A DNA stretch of 64,000 bases, taken from NCBI RefSeq assembly GCF_001307035.1, contig NZ_LKIU01000002.1, positions 417,088-481,087 of the forward strand. Reading direction: 5' to 3'. Made by a program: the position numbers and the translations under genes. Shown here one piece after another: positions 1-10,700 of the stretch (positions are counted from its first letter, which is position 1; every line of letters starts with the position of its first letter). The notes beneath the pieces were generated by a model, which saw only the letters and a list, made by a program, of their open reading frames with translations, was not told the DNA's origin and did no database searches. This stretch comes from Arthrobacter sp. Edens01 (lineage in GTDB: Bacteria; Actinomycetota; Actinomycetes; Actinomycetales; Micrococcaceae).

Positions 1-215
1 GTGTCCGCCTCAACGGCGGCGTGGAAGTTACTGCCTACATCCCCGGTGTGGGTCACAACCTGCAGGAACACTCCATCGTGCTGGTCCGCGGTGGCCGTGT
101 GAAGGACCTGCCCGGTGTCCGTTACAAGATCGTTCGCGGCGCACTGGACACCCAGGGTGTCAAGAACCGCAAGCAGGCTCGCAGCCGCTACGGCGCGAAG
201 ATGGAGAAGAAGTAA
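1..215 (+). CDS. rpsL: 30S ribosomal protein S12, C-terminal part (5' end outside window)
   Basis: The reading frame is open from position 3 and gives the last 70 residues of S12, starting [15 protein letters not shown] and ending [10 protein letters not shown]12 lies at the decoding centre of the 30S subunit and is the classic streptomycin-resistance target. Full-length S12 is about 124 residues, so roughly the first 54 are missing beyond the window edge. The stop codon is 1 nt before the rpsG start, so the two are co-transcribed and probably translationally coupled in the str operon. The identification is certain; only the 5' end is unseen. Confidence 0.98.
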   Translation, partial: VRLNGGVEVTAYIPGVGHNLQEHSIVLVRGGRVKDLPGVRYKIVRGALDTQGVKNRKQARSRYGAKMEKK

Positions 216-216
216 T

Positions 217-687
217 ATGCCCCGCAAGGGTCCGGCCCCCAAGCGGCCGCTCGCAGTCGATCCCGTCTACGGCTCCCCGCTGGTCACGCAGCTGATCAAC
301 AAGGTCCTCGTCGACGGCAAGAAGTCCACCGCAGAGCGCATCGTTTACGGTGCACTTGCAGGCGCACAGGAGAAGACCGGCCAGGATCCGGTTGCAGCCC
401 TGAAGAAGGCCATGGACAACATCAAGCCGAGCCTTGAGGTCAAGTCCCGCCGTGTTGGTGGCGCCACCTACCAGGTTCCGGTTGAGGTCAAGCCGGGCCG
501 TGCAACCGCACTGGCCCTGCGCTGGCTGGTTGGCTACTCCAAGGCCCGCCGCGAGAAGACGATGACTGAGCGTCTGCGCAACGAAATCCTGGACGCCTCA
601 AACGGTCTTGGTGCTGCTGTGAAGCGTCGCGAAGACACCCACAAGATGGCCGAGTCCAACAAGGCCTTCGCCCACTACCGCTGGTAA
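217..687 (+). CDS. rpsG: 30S ribosomal protein S7
   Basis: A 156-residue protein beginning [10 protein letters not shown] and ending HYRW, the normal length and ends for S7. S7 nucleates assembly of the 3' domain of 16S rRNA and contacts tRNA at the E site. The open frame extends upstream to 115, but ATG 217 follows the rpsL stop by 1 nt and gives the conserved MPRKG N-terminus, so the longer form is rejected. It is second in the str cluster rpsL-rpsG-fusA-tuf. A GC-rich hairpin follows it before fusA. Confidence 0.98.
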   Translation: MPRKGPAPKRPLAVDPVYGSPLVTQLINKVLVDGKKSTAERIVYGALAGAQEKTGQDPVAALKKAMDNIKPSLEVKSRRVGGATYQVPVEVKPGRATALALRWLVGYSKARREKTMTERLRNEILDASNGLGAAVKRREDTHKMAESNKAFAHYRW

Positions 688-715
688 TAAGCACCACGTA
701 CATCTTTTCAGCCAA

Positions 716-748
716 GGCCCTGCGGCCCGCTTCGGCGGGCCCAGGGCC
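716..748 (+). other. GC-rich hairpin between rpsG and fusA
   Basis: Arms GGCCCTG-c-GGCCCGC and GCGGGCCCAGGGCC enclose a TTCG tetraloop; the left arm has one unpaired C. No U-tract follows, so a strong intrinsic terminator is unlikely. A role as an mRNA processing or stability element, or a weak attenuator that sets the fusA:rpsG ratio, is inferred only. Confidence 0.6.
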
Positions 749-799
749 GAAGGCCGAATAGGTGACCGGCGGGGCCAGAACCAAAACTAGGGAGTAACC

Positions 800-2914
800 G
801 TGGCACTGGACGTGCTTACCGACCTCAACAAGGTCCGCAACATCGGCATCATGGCGCACATTGATGCCGGCAAGACCACCACCACCGAGCGCATCCTGTT
901 CTACACCGGTGTCAACCACAAGATTGGCGAAACGCACGACGGCGCTTCGACCATGGACTGGATGGCACAGGAGCAGGAGCGGGGTATCACCATTACCTCC
1001 GCAGCTACCACGTGCTACTGGGACAACAACCAGATCAACATCATCGACACGCCGGGTCACGTTGACTTCACTGTCGAGGTTGAGCGGTCCCTGCGCGTGC
1101 TTGACGGCGCCGTAGCCGTATTCGACGGCAAGGAAGGCGTGGAGCCGCAGTCTGAGACTGTCTGGCGCCAGGCTGACAAGTACAACGTTCCGCGTATCTG
1201 CTTCGTCAACAAGATGGACAAGCTGGGCGCCGACTTCTACTTCACCGTCGACACCATCATCAACCGCCTTGGCGCCAAGCCGCTGGTCCTCCAGCTGCCG
1301 ATCGGTGCTGAAAGCGAATTCGAGGGCGTTGTTGACCTCCTCGAAATGCGTGCACTGACCTGGCGCGGCGACGCCAAGGGCGACGTGACCATGGGCGCCA
1401 AGTACGAAGTTGAGCCGATCCCCGCAGACCTGCAGGAAAAGGCCGAAGAGTACCGCGCCAAGCTCGTTGAAACCGTTGCCGAAGCCAGCGAAGAGCTGAT
1501 GGAAAAGTACCTCGAAGGTGAAGAACTCACCGTTGAGGAACTGAAGGCCGGTATCCGCAAGCTGACCGTCAACTCCGAGGTCTACCCGGTGCTGTGCGGT
1601 TCCGCGTTCAAGAACCGCGGCGTTCAGCCGATGCTTGACGCCGTCGTCGCCTTCCTGCCGTCCCCGCTCGATGTCCCGAACATCAAGGGCCACGACATCC
1701 GCGACGAAGAGGTCATCCTCGAACGCGCCGCTGACGCTGATGCTCCGTTCTCCGCACTGGCATTCAAGGTTGTGACGCACCCGTTCTTCGGCCGTCTGAC
1801 CTACATCCGCGTTTACTCCGGCAAGGCTGCTTCCGGCGCCCAGGTCATGAACTCGACCAAGCAGAAGAAGGAGCGCATCGGAAAGCTCTTCCAGATGCAC
1901 GCCAACAAGGAGAACCCGGTGGATGAAATCACCACCGGCCACATCTATGCAGCCATCGGCCTGAAGGATACGACCACGGGCGACACCCTGTGCGACCTTC
2001 AGAACCCGATCGTCCTGGAATCGATGAGCTTCCCCGAGCCCGTCATCTCCGTGGCAATCGAGCCGAAGACCAAGGGTGACCAGGAGAAGCTCTCCACGGC
2101 CATCCAGAAGCTCTCCGAAGAGGACCCGACCTTCCAGGTCTCCCTCGACGAAGACACCGGCCAGACGATCATCGCCGGCATGGGCGAGCTCCACCTGGAC
2201 ATCCTGGTGGACCGCATGCGCCGCGAGTTCAAGGTTGAGGCAAACGTGGGCAAGCCCCAGGTTGCCTACCGCGAAACGATTCGCCGTACGGTCGAGCGCT
2301 ACGACTACACGCACAAGAAGCAGACGGGTGGCTCCGGCCAGTTCGCAAAGATCCAGATTGCCATCGAGCCGCTGGATACTGCAGAAGGTGCGCTGTACGA
2401 GTTCGACAACAAGGTCACCGGTGGCCGTGTTCCGCGCGAGTACATCCCCTCCGTTGACCAGGGCATCCAGAGCGCCCTGAACGACGGCATCCTCGCCGGC
2501 TACCCGGTGGTGGGCATCAAGGCAACGCTGATTGACGGCGCTTACCACGATGTTGACTCCTCCGAAATGGCGTTCAAGATCGCCGGCCGCCAGGCTTTCA
2601 AGGAAGCTGCGAAGATGGCCAGCCCGGTTCTTCTGGAACCGATCATGGATGTCGAAGTCCGCACCCCTGAGGAATACATGGGTGAAGTCATCGGTGACAT
2701 CAACTCGCGCCGCGGGCAGATGCAGTCGATGGAAGACGCCAGCGGCGTGAAGGTCATTCGTGCCCTCGTTCCGCTGTCCGGCATGTTCGGGTACATCGGT
2801 GACCTGCGGTCCAAGACCCAGGGCCGCGCCGTTTACTCGATGCAGTTCAACAGCTACGCAGAGGTCCCGAAGGCAGTAGCCGACGAGATCATCCAGAAGA
2901 CGCGCGGCGAGTAA
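800..2914 (+). CDS. fusA: Elongation factor G
   Basis: A 704-residue translational GTPase that drives tRNA-mRNA translocation and, with RRF, ribosome recycling. The G1 loop [14 protein letters not shown] is near residue 20, G3 is DTPGHVD and G4 is NKMD. The domain IV/V stretches typical of EF-G follow, such as GGSGQFAKI and [15 protein letters not shown]. The GTG start at 800 is preceded by GGAG in 'agggagtaaccgtg' and matches the usual [10 protein letters not shown]-terminus of actinobacteria. It is the third gene of the str operon, 112 nt after rpsG. Length and motifs are full, so it is functional. An 810-codon antisense open frame across it is a codon-bias shadow. Confidence 0.99.
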   Translation: MALDVLTDLNKVRNIGIMAHIDAGKTTTTERILFYTGVNHKIGETHDGASTMDWMAQEQERGITITSAATTCYWDNNQINIIDTPGHVDFTVEVERSLRVLDGAVAVFDGKEGVEPQSETVWRQADKYNVPRICFVNKMDKLGADFYFTVDTIINRLGAKPLVLQLPIGAESEFEGVVDLLEMRALTWRGDAKGDVTMGAKYEVEPIPADLQEKAEEYRAKLVETVAEASEELMEKYLEGEELTVEELKAGIRKLTVNSEVYPVLCGSAFKNRGVQPMLDAVVAFLPSPLDVPNIKGHDIRDEEVILERAADADAPFSALAFKVVTHPFFGRLTYIRVYSGKAASGAQVMNSTKQKKERIGKLFQMHANKENPVDEITTGHIYAAIGLKDTTTGDTLCDLQNPIVLESMSFPEPVISVAIEPKTKGDQEKLSTAIQKLSEEDPTFQVSLDEDTGQTIIAGMGELHLDILVDRMRREFKVEANVGKPQVAYRETIRRTVERYDYTHKKQTGGSGQFAKIQIAIEPLDTAEGALYEFDNKVTGGRVPREYIPSVDQGIQSALNDGILAGYPVVGIKATLIDGAYHDVDSSEMAFKIAGRQAFKEAAKMASPVLLEPIMDVEVRTPEEYMGEVIGDINSRRGQMQSMEDASGVKVIRALVPLSGMFGYIGDLRSKTQGRAVYSMQFNSYAEVPKAVADEIIQKTRGE

Positions 2915-2920
2915 GACCAA

Positions 2921-2950
2921 GCCGGCGTTCCGGACATCCGGAACGCCGGC
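2921..2950 (+). other. Perfect 14-bp hairpin after fusA
   Basis: GCCGGCGTTCCGGA, a CA loop, then TCCGGAACGCCGGC, beginning 7 nt after the fusA stop. The stem is perfect and very stable but has no U-tract. It may be a stability/processing element or a partial terminator separating fusA from the promoter of tuf. Confidence 0.65.
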
Positions 2951-3040
2951 CGTGTGTGGCCCGTCCTAAGGGGAAACCCGGACGGACGGGCCGCACGGCC
3001 AGACTGGGCGGGACCTGCGGGAACCGTGGCACAAGGCAAT

Positions 3041-3069
3041 TTCATCAAATAAACAGCCCCCAGTAGACT
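3041..3069 (+). promoter_or_regulatory. Candidate tuf promoter
   Basis: TTCATC (3041-3046), 17-nt spacer, TAGACT (3064-3069). The -10 fits the actinobacterial housekeeping consensus TANNNT well and the -35 is partial. It lies 66 nt before tuf, giving a plausible 5' UTR. An independent tuf promoter within the str operon is common. Confidence 0.5.
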
Positions 3070-3135
3070 TGTATCGGATCAGTTGCGAGAAGCGCGGCTG
3101 GTGATTGAGTCTTCTAACCTTTCTAGGAGGAACCC

Positions 3136-4326
3136 GTGGCGAAGGCAAAGTTCGAGCGGACTAAGCCGCACGTCAACATCGGCACCATTGGTCACGTTGA
3201 CCATGGAAAGACCACGTTGACCGCTGCCATTTCGAAGGTGCTTGCTGACAAGTACCCTGACCTGAACGAGCAGCGCGACTTCGCTGCTATTGACTCCGCG
3301 CCGGAAGAGCGCCAGCGCGGTATCACCATCAACATCTCGCACATTGAGTACCAGACCGAGAAGCGTCACTACGCACACGTTGACGCCCCGGGCCACGCTG
3401 ACTACATCAAGAACATGATCACCGGTGCTGCTCAGATGGACGGCGCAATCCTCGTGGTTGCCGCTACTGACGGCCCGATGGCTCAGACCCGCGAGCACGT
3501 TCTGCTGGCCCGCCAGGTTGGTGTTCCCTACCTGCTGGTCGCACTGAACAAGTCCGACATGGTTGAGGACGAAGAACTCCTCGACCTCGTGGAAATGGAA
3601 GTTCGCGAACTGCTGAGCTCCCAGGAGTTCGACGGCGACAACGCTCCCGTCGTTCGCGTTTCCGGCCTGAAGGCACTGGAAGGCGACCCCAAGTGGGTTG
3701 CGTCCGTCGAAGAACTGATGGAAGCCGTTGACAACAACGTTCCTGACCCCGTTCGCGACAAGGACAAGCCGTTCCTGATGCCGATCGAGGACGTCTTCAC
3801 CATCACCGGTCGTGGCACCGTTGTTACGGGCCGCGCCGAGCGCGGTACCCTCGCTATCAACTCCGAGGTCGAGATCGTTGGCATCCGCCCGATCCAGAAG
3901 ACCACGGTTACCGGTATCGAGATGTTCCACAAGCAGCTTGACGAAGCATGGGCCGGCGAGAACTGTGGCCTGCTGCTCCGCGGCATCAAGCGCGAAGACG
4001 TAGAGCGTGGCCAGGTTGTCGTGAAGCCGGGTTCCATCACCCCGCACACCGACTTCGAGGCCAACGTCTACATCCTGTCCAAGGATGAAGGCGGCCGCCA
4101 CAACCCGTTCTACTCGAACTACCGCCCGCAGTTCTACTTCCGCACCACCGACGTCACGGGTGTCATCACCCTGCCCGAGGGTACGGAAATGGTTATGCCC
4201 GGTGACAACACCGAAATGACCGTTGAACTGATCCAGCCGATCGCAATGGAAGAGGGCCTCGGCTTCGCTATCCGCGAAGGCGGCCGCACCGTTGGATCCG
4301 GCCGCGTCACCAAGATCATCAAGTAA
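3136..4326 (+). CDS. tuf: Elongation factor Tu
   Basis: A 396-residue GTPase that brings aminoacyl-tRNA to the ribosomal A site. G1 is [11 protein letters not shown]3 is DAPGHADY and G4 is NKSD; domain II carries [13 protein letters not shown] and the C-terminus is GRVTKIIK. The GTG start at 3136 has a near-perfect Shine-Dalgarno (AGGAGG, 5-6 nt spacing), in keeping with very high expression. It is the last gene of the str cluster. In many actinobacteria rpsJ follows closely, but here a minus-strand metabolic operon intervenes. Confidence 0.99.
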   Translation: MAKAKFERTKPHVNIGTIGHVDHGKTTLTAAISKVLADKYPDLNEQRDFAAIDSAPEERQRGITINISHIEYQTEKRHYAHVDAPGHADYIKNMITGAAQMDGAILVVAATDGPMAQTREHVLLARQVGVPYLLVALNKSDMVEDEELLDLVEMEVRELLSSQEFDGDNAPVVRVSGLKALEGDPKWVASVEELMEAVDNNVPDPVRDKDKPFLMPIEDVFTITGRGTVVTGRAERGTLAINSEVEIVGIRPIQKTTVTGIEMFHKQLDEAWAGENCGLLLRGIKREDVERGQVVVKPGSITPHTDFEANVYILSKDEGGRHNPFYSNYRPQFYFRTTDVTGVITLPEGTEMVMPGDNTEMTVELIQPIAMEEGLGFAIREGGRTVGSGRVTKIIK

Positions 4327-4367
4327 TTTGATCTATTGACGCTCGGACCATCCGGTTCAGCATTAAA

Positions 4368-4399
4368 GGGTCCCGCTGCTACGGCAGCGGGGCCCTTTT
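4368..4399 (+). terminator. Rho-independent terminator of tuf, shared with the convergent reductase gene
   Basis: Arms GGGTCCCGCTGC and GCAGCGGGGCCC around a TACG loop (one G-U-type mismatch), followed by TTTT. The stop codon of the minus-strand reductase gene (4379-4381) sits at the stem/loop boundary, so the convergent gene ends inside the terminator. The minus-strand side reads CCCTTTAAT after the stem, so it may work in both directions. Confidence 0.85.
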
Positions 4400-6490
4400 G
4401 CGTTCCCGGGTGACGCCGGCCAGCTGCTGCGCGACAGCTGTGCCGGCTTCCAGCCCCTGGGCGAAGGCGCGGACGGCGTTGAGTCCCGCGGCGGAGGCAG
4501 CACCGCCGATCACGGTGTGGGGCACGCCGGCGCGGCGAAGATCCCGCTGCAGGCGGGTGTTCTCCACCTGTCCCGCAGCGACAATGACCGCCTCCGCGGG
4601 GATGAGTTCCTCAGTGCCGCCGGCAGCGGTGATTTCAAGGCCGCCGGGAGCCAGCCCCCGGTAGCTCACGCCGGTGTACAGGCGGACCCCGGCGCTGCGC
4701 AGGGCCTGCAGTGCCGCCCAGCGCGTCGACGGTCCGATTCCTTCGCCGATGCGTCCGCCGCGGCGAAGCAGGGTGACGCACCGGCCGCCCGGCTGCGCGG
4801 TTCCGTCCCGCAGGTGTTCCCGCGCGAAACGTGCCCTTGCGGCATCCGTTGATTCCGGCCCGGAGCGGGGGAGTGCATGGGGCTGCAGGAGCAGGTGCGC
4901 CAGGTCCACGGCTATGCCTCCGGCGCCGACGACAGCGACCCGCCCGGGAAGAGCATCCGGGTCGGCGAACGCCTGGTGGTAGTCCAAAACGGGCACACCG
5001 CCGGAACCGGCCAGCCGGACTGCGCGGGGCAGGACACCGGTGGCGTCCAGCACGTGGTCGAAGCCGGCCAGGTGCACCGCACCGGCACGGAATCCGGTGC
5101 GGATCTTCACGCCCAGGCGGGGCAGTTCCACACTGAAATAACGGATTGTCTCGTCGAAGTCGGCTTTGCCGGGCACCAAACGGGCTAGGCGGAACTGCCC
5201 TCCCAGCTCCGCTTCGGCTTCGAAAAGGACTACTTGAATACCCGCGGCGGCCAGCGTGGCAGCAGCCTGCATTCCGGCAGGTCCACCACCGACTACAGCG
5301 GCACGTGCTCTGTCTCCGGAAATGCGCCCGGTTAAACGGAGGGCAGGATAGTCCAGTTCACGCCCGGCACGCGGATTCACCAGGCAGGAAACAGGTTCAG
5401 TTCCCAGCGACCTGTCGATGCACGCCTCATTGCAGGCAATACAGGTATTCACCAGATCCATCCGTCCGGCCTCGGTCTTCGCCAGGATCCGGGGATCCGC
5501 CAGAAACGGCCGCGCCATCGACACGAAGTCCACGGTTCCGTCCGTGAGCACAGCCTCCGCCTGGGCCACGGAGTTTATCCGGTTGGAACCAATCACCGGG
5601 ACGCTGAGTCCCTGCCCGCGCAGGTTCCTGCGGATCCGGCCGGCGACCGGCAGCCAGCTGCCGTGGGGTACCAGCGCCTGGACCGTTGGTGTCCGTGATT
5701 CATGCCAGCCGATGCCAATATTGAGTGCGTCGGCACCTGCGCGTGCCAGGGCCGCTGCCAGTGCCAGATGTTCCCTGGGCGGGCCGCTGCCTTCAACCAG
5801 GTCATCGCCGGACATCCGGAAGATTACCGGAAAGCCGGAGCCCGCTCCCTCACGGACTGCAGCCAGCACCGCCAGCGGAAATGCCTGACGGCGCTCCGCG
5901 TCTCCGCCCCATTCATCGTCCCGCAGGTTTGTCAGCGGGGAAGCGAACTGGTTGACCAGATAACCTTCGGAGCCCATGATTTCGACCGCATCAAAGCCCA
6001 GTTCACGGGCCAGCGACGCCGCGGCGGCGAAGTCCTGGACGGTGCGCGCGATGTCGGACTCGTTCATGGCACGCGGCAGGACGCTGGAATAGGCGGACCA
6101 CACAGCCGATGGCGCCAGTGGCTGCAGCCCGTAGGTGTCCTGGAAGCCGTAGCGCCCGGCGTGGAACAGCTGCAGGGCGAGCCGCCCGCCGGCGTCGTGC
6201 ACTGCCTCCAGCGCTGAGCGAGCGGCTTTGAGGAAAGGCTTTTCGGCGCTGACAAGGTAGGTACTGCCGCCGGAACCCTCCCGGTTGACGGCAGCACCTC
6301 CCGTGACGATCAGTGCCGCTCCGGCAGCAGCGCGCTCCCCGTAGAAGGCGGCGAGAGCCTGGGGATTGGACTCGAAGTTCAGATGCATGGAGCCCATGAT
6401 GATCCGGTGCGGCAGGGCGAGCCCGCCTATGCCGCCGGGTGAGAACACGTGCGGAAAGCTGCGGACTCCCAGCCGCGGATCATCGGGCAC
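4379..6490 (-). CDS. FadH-type 2,4-dienoyl-CoA reductase / NADH:flavin oxidoreductase
   Basis: A 703-residue three-domain flavo-iron-sulfur enzyme like E. coli FadH. The N-terminal old-yellow-enzyme barrel has MGSEGYLVNQF (Tyr177) and GIGWHESRTP (His263), matching the FadH catalytic Tyr and His. The 4Fe-4S cysteines are C350, C353, C357 and C369, with the same 2-3-11 spacing as FadH. An FAD/NAD(P) domain follows (VVGGGPAGMQAA). The GTG start at 6490 is chosen because GGAG lies about 10 nt upstream and the acyl-CoA dehydrogenase stop is only 10 nt away; an upstream open extension to 6607 overlaps that gene. Last gene of the operon. Given the EPSP-synthase-like partner, its substrate is inferred to be a cyclohexadienyl-carbonyl-CoA intermediate (AnsM-like role) rather than a fatty dienoyl-CoA. 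Confidence 0.85.
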   Translation of the reverse strand: MPDDPRLGVRSFPHVFSPGGIGGLALPHRIIMGSMHLNFESNPQALAAFYGERAAAGAALIVTGGAAVNREGSGGSTYLVSAEKPFLKAARSALEAVHDAGGRLALQLFHAGRYGFQDTYGLQPLAPSAVWSAYSSVLPRAMNESDIARTVQDFAAAASLARELGFDAVEIMGSEGYLVNQFASPLTNLRDDEWGGDAERRQAFPLAVLAAVREGAGSGFPVIFRMSGDDLVEGSGPPREHLALAAALARAGADALNIGIGWHESRTPTVQALVPHGSWLPVAGRIRRNLRGQGLSVPVIGSNRINSVAQAEAVLTDGTVDFVSMARPFLADPRILAKTEAGRMDLVNTCIACNEACIDRSLGTEPVSCLVNPRAGRELDYPALRLTGRISGDRARAAVVGGGPAGMQAAATLAAAGIQVVLFEAEAELGGQFRLARLVPGKADFDETIRYFSVELPRLGVKIRTGFRAGAVHLAGFDHVLDATGVLPRAVRLAGSGGVPVLDYHQAFADPDALPGRVAVVGAGGIAVDLAHLLLQPHALPRSGPESTDAARARFAREHLRDGTAQPGGRCVTLLRRGGRIGEGIGPSTRWAALQALRSAGVRLYTGVSYRGLAPGGLEITAAGGTEELIPAEAVIVAAGQVENTRLQRDLRRAGVPHTVIGGAASAAGLNAVRAFAQGLEAGTAVAQQLAGVTRERKRAPLP

Positions 6491-6500
6491 CGGGCTGCTC

Positions 6501-7715
6501 CTAACCCAGGTCCCCGCCCAGCAGGTCCCTGGCGATGACCGCCTTCTGGATCTCATTGGTGCCCTCTTCGAAGCGCTGCGCACGGGCGTCGCGGTAGACG
6601 CGCTCAATGGGCTGGGTCTGCCAGTAACCGATTCCGCCGTGCACCTGCAGGGCTTTGTCCGTGACCCGGGTGAGCATGTCCACGGCAGTCAGCTTGGCCA
6701 TGGAAGACAACGCCGCGGCACCCGGATCCGCGTCCTGCCATGCCGACGCTGCCGTGAGGGTGAGTGCCCGCGCAGCAGCGATGTCCGCCGCATTCTCCGC
6801 AAGACTGAAGGCTATTGCCTGCCGCGAAGTCAGCGGCTTGCCAAACGTGGTGCGCTGCCGGGCATAGTCAACGGCGAGCTGCTGGGCACGCTGCGCCAGG
6901 CCCACACAGCTCATGGCCACGGAGATGCGGCTTGGGGTGAGGAAACCGCCCAGGGCTACCGCCAATCCGTCCCCTTCGGCGCCAAGCCGGTTGGCCACAG
7001 GAACCGGGGCATCGGTAAAAGTCAGTGATGCATGGTCGGTGCCGTGCACTCCCATGGTCCGGGACGTATCCTCCACGACCGTGCCCGGCGTGTTCCGGTC
7101 CACGAGCAGGGCAACAGTGCCCCCGCGTCCCGTACTTCCCTCCAACCGGGCGAAGAGCAGCCAGTAGTCGCAGCGGACTCCGAATGTGATGAGGTGCTTG
7201 CGCCCGGTGAGGTAGTAGGTGTCGCCGTCACGGCGGACCGAAGAGGTAATGTCCACGCCGCTGCCGTTCGCCGGTTCGGTCAGCGTGAACGCCACCACGG
7301 ATTCCCCGGCCACCGCCGGAATAATGAACTTCTGCCGCTGCGTTTCGTCTGCGAACGGGTTCATGGCGCGCCACGTTCCGTTAAGCACGTGCACGATCAT
7401 CCGCACGGAGGCATGGGATCTGGAAAAGACTTCCATGAGGCCCATCCACTGCAGGAAACTAAGCCCCGCCCCGCCTAGGCTGCGCGGCGCGGCCAGGGAC
7501 AGGAAGCCTTCCCTTCGCAGCTCCTTCCACAGGTCATCGGAGACGCTTCCGGAGGACTCGATTTCCTCTGCCCAGGCCTCACCGGGCCCCTGGACCCAGT
7601 CCGTCACCCGGGCCAGCAGTTCCCGGTACTCGCCCTCCGGGATTGAACTTCCGCGTCCGTCTGCGGTCACGGTGCTGGAGATGACGCTGCTGGGGTTGAC
7701 GCTGCTGGTCTTCAC
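6501..7715 (-). CDS. Acyl-CoA dehydrogenase family protein
   Basis: A 404-residue FAD-dependent acyl-CoA dehydrogenase. It shows the usual order: N-terminal helices, a middle beta domain (FTLTEPANGSGVDI, GRKHLITFG) and a C-terminal four-helix domain (RTTFGKPLTSRQAI, QVHGGIGYW, RFEEGTNEIQKAVIARDLLG). The Glu of the EEGT motif is at the usual catalytic-base position. The GTG start at 7715 overlaps the fusion gene's stop as GTGA and has AGGAG 6 nt upstream, strong evidence for coupled translation; the open frame upstream to 7868 is discarded. In chc-type pathways a homologue acts on the ring-bearing CoA thioester during stepwise dehydration and reduction of shikimate. That role is inferred from context here. 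Confidence 0.88.
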   Translation of the reverse strand: MKTSSVNPSSVISSTVTADGRGSSIPEGEYRELLARVTDWVQGPGEAWAEEIESSGSVSDDLWKELRREGFLSLAAPRSLGGAGLSFLQWMGLMEVFSRSHASVRMIVHVLNGTWRAMNPFADETQRQKFIIPAVAGESVVAFTLTEPANGSGVDITSSVRRDGDTYYLTGRKHLITFGVRCDYWLLFARLEGSTGRGGTVALLVDRNTPGTVVEDTSRTMGVHGTDHASLTFTDAPVPVANRLGAEGDGLAVALGGFLTPSRISVAMSCVGLAQRAQQLAVDYARQRTTFGKPLTSRQAIAFSLAENAADIAAARALTLTAASAWQDADPGAAALSSMAKLTAVDMLTRVTDKALQVHGGIGYWQTQPIERVYRDARAQRFEEGTNEIQKAVIARDLLGGDLG

Positions 7716-10700
7716 GACTGGCTCCTGTCTGTTCCGGCAGAGGGATTCCCCGCTGCCTGCCGTGCCCGCTCCCGCAGCAGGAACTTCTGTACCTTTCCGA
7801 CCGGGTTGCGGGGAATGGCCTCGAGCAGTTCCAGCCGTTCCGGCCAATAGTGCTTGGACACCTGGCAACTGTCCAGATAGTCCGTGAGTTCCGCCAGGGT
7901 CGGTGCAGGGGTGCCCGGAGCCGGGACAACAAACGCGCAGGCACGCTCACCGAGCCGGGGGTCGGGCATGGCTGCCAGTGCGACGTCGTCCACGGACGGG
8001 TGCCGGTACAGCAGCTGTTCGATTTCGGCCACCGGGATCTTCTCCCCGCCGCGGTTGATTACGTCCCGAACCCGCCCCGTGATGCGCAGGTAGCCGGCGT
8101 CGTCGAGCGCGGCCAGGTCTCCCGTCCGGTACCAGCCGTCTTCGGTAAAGGCTTCCTTGGTGAGGTCCGGCCGGTCCAGGTAACCCTCGAACATGGTGGG
8201 GCTCAGCAGCTCGAAGTTGCCTTCCGTCCCCGGCGGCAGGAGCTGTCCGTTGTCGCTGACGATCCGGGCCCGCACACCGGGCAGCAGCTGTCCGTCCGTT
8301 CCCCAGACCAGGGCCGGGTCGCCCCCGGGGGAGGAGACCGCGCCAAGACAGGTTTCTGTGGTGCCGAACGCTCCGCAGACCCAGGCGCCGAGGACCCGGG
8401 TGGCCCGCTCGGCCAGATGGCGCGGGACGGCTGCACCGGTATTGACGAAAATCCGCAGGCTGGCAGGTGCCGGTGCCCCGGCTTCCACGGCCTTCACCAG
8501 GTCGCTGAGGAAGGGGGTGGCTGCCTGGACAAAGCTGCCTTTCCAACCCTGCAGCAGGTTCAGTGCCCGGTTCGGATCCCAGACCGGCTGCAGGATCTGG
8601 GGAATTCCCAGTACGAAGGAAAGCCACATTCCGTAGAGAAAGCCCGTCTGGTGAGCCAGTGGCGAAGGCACGAACACGGCGTCCTGCGGCTGCAGCCCAA
8701 GATGCCGGGCCTGCAGGGCGGCAGCCATGGAGAGGGTGGAATGCCGGTGCAGTACCCCTTTGGGTTCGCCTGTGGTGCCCGAGGTGAACAGCAGCTGGGC
8801 CGGGGCATCGGACGCCGGGGCCGCTGCATCGATTCGGGTACGGTCCACGAATGTCTCAGCGAGTGCCTGCTCCCAGGCGTGCCAGGTGAGGCCGCCGTCG
8901 GCCGGCGGCAGGGCGGGAGCGGCTGCGCCTATGACCACTGCATGGCGTACCGCGAGTTCATAGGCCGGATCCGCGCCGGTCCCGGAGGAAAGGATTCCGC
9001 GCAGTTCCTCCGCGTAGCGCCGGCCGCGGAATTCCTCCGGAACCACTACGACGGCGGCACGCGAGCGGTGGAGGGCAAAGGCGACTTCCCGTTCCCTGAA
9101 GATTGGCATAACGGGTGCAGCGACCGCTCCAATCCGCAGCACCGCTGCGGAGAGCAGGACGAACTCGGACCAGTTGGGCAACTGGAAAGCCACCCGGTCT
9201 CCGGGACGGACCCCCAGGTTCAGCAGAAGGGCCGCGGCCTGGTCGGCACCGGCGTCGAGCTCGGCCCAGGTAAGGTGCCCGTCCTCCCTCCCGTCTGTGA
9301 CCGCAGTCTGGTCCGGCCGTTCCGCCGCCCAGCGGCGGACCCAGTCCGCGCCGGTAACCGAGGCTGCCTCGTCCGGTGACAGGACCTGTTGCCGGTTCGC
9401 CTGGGCGCTGGCCGTGCGGCTGGTTTTCTGCCGCGGTACCGGGCCTTCCTGGACCTTCATGGGGAGCCCGAAGGAGTTCATCGCGTCCAGGAACTCCGGG
9501 TAGGAAATGCGGTAGGCGTTCGGATAGCTCAAGGTGCTGCGCCCCACTGCTCCGGAGGCAGCCACGGCCAGGGACATCAGGACCCGGTGATCGTTGAAGG
9601 AGGACAAATCTGCTGCAGTGAGCTGTTCCGTGCCGCTGACCAGCAGGTCGGTGCCTGAAATCCGGACCCCCGCGCCCATGGAGTTCAGCTGCAGCATGGC
9701 CGCTACCCGGTCCGATTCCTTCAGCCTCACGTGGCCCACGTTGCGGAAGATGCTTTCGCCGTCCGCGCAGGCAGCCATCGCGGACAGGACCGGCAGCATG
9801 TCAGGGACCGTCCGGCAGTCGATCTCCGCCGGCTGAAGCCTCAGCCCGTTGTGGCGAACGCGCACGCCGTCAGCCCCGGCGTCGTACTCCATGGGAAGCC
9901 CCATGGCCCCGGCAATATCCAGGAAGTCCGACTCGGGATGGTCGGCACCTCCTGCAGTGACGGACCGCAGTCCCTTCAACAGCAGGTCGGCGGGATGCAG
10001 GGCCGCCGCCGCGAGGCCAAAGGCGGCTGAACCAATGTCTTCCGGCATGCGCATGTCCGTGGGGAGTGCCTCCTGCTGCGGAGGTACTTCAAAGCGGTGC
10101 CAGTCATCGCGAACCTCTACCTCCAGGCCGAAGCGCCGCATCATGTTGACGGTCAGCTCCAGATACGTCCTCTCGTTGAGGGTTCCGTCCACCACCACAG
10201 AAGTGGGCCGGTCGGCAAACGGGGCAAGCAGGAGCAGGCCGGAGATCCACTGGGACAGCGTCCCGGCGATGTGGACCTCTCCACCTGAGGGGCGGCGGGC
10301 ACGGACCCGAATCGGCGGACAGCCGGTTGGTGAATCGACGTCGAGGCCCATATCCGTCAGCGCTGCCAGCAGCGGGCCGACTGGGCGCCGCTGGAAGTAC
10401 TTCTGGCCCGTTACGGTGACGTCGCTGGAGCCAAGGGCAGCCAGTCCCACCATGAAATACAGCGTGGTTCCGGAGCTCCCGGCCGAAACCTCGTTCCGGA
10501 CGGGACGGTAAGGCCCGCCGTGCACCACATAAGTGCCGCCGTCTATATCGATCCGGGTGCCGAGCAGGCGCAGCATGGCCACGGTGTAGTGGACGTGCCG
10601 GGCGTCCGTAAGACCGGTGATGCGGCTGATGCCGGGCGCCAGGGAAGCCAGGATCAGCGCCCGGTGGGCATGGTATTTCGAGTTGGGCACCTGTGCTTCA

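Noticed and set aside
488-2920. 810-codon open frame antisense to fusA, and similar long antisense frames at 13185-14753, 14696-16351, 43495-45366 and 45696-47951.
   Set aside because: They mirror highly expressed, GC3-rich genes on the other strand, lack recognisable domains and have no ribosome sites. Long antisense frames are expected from this codon bias.
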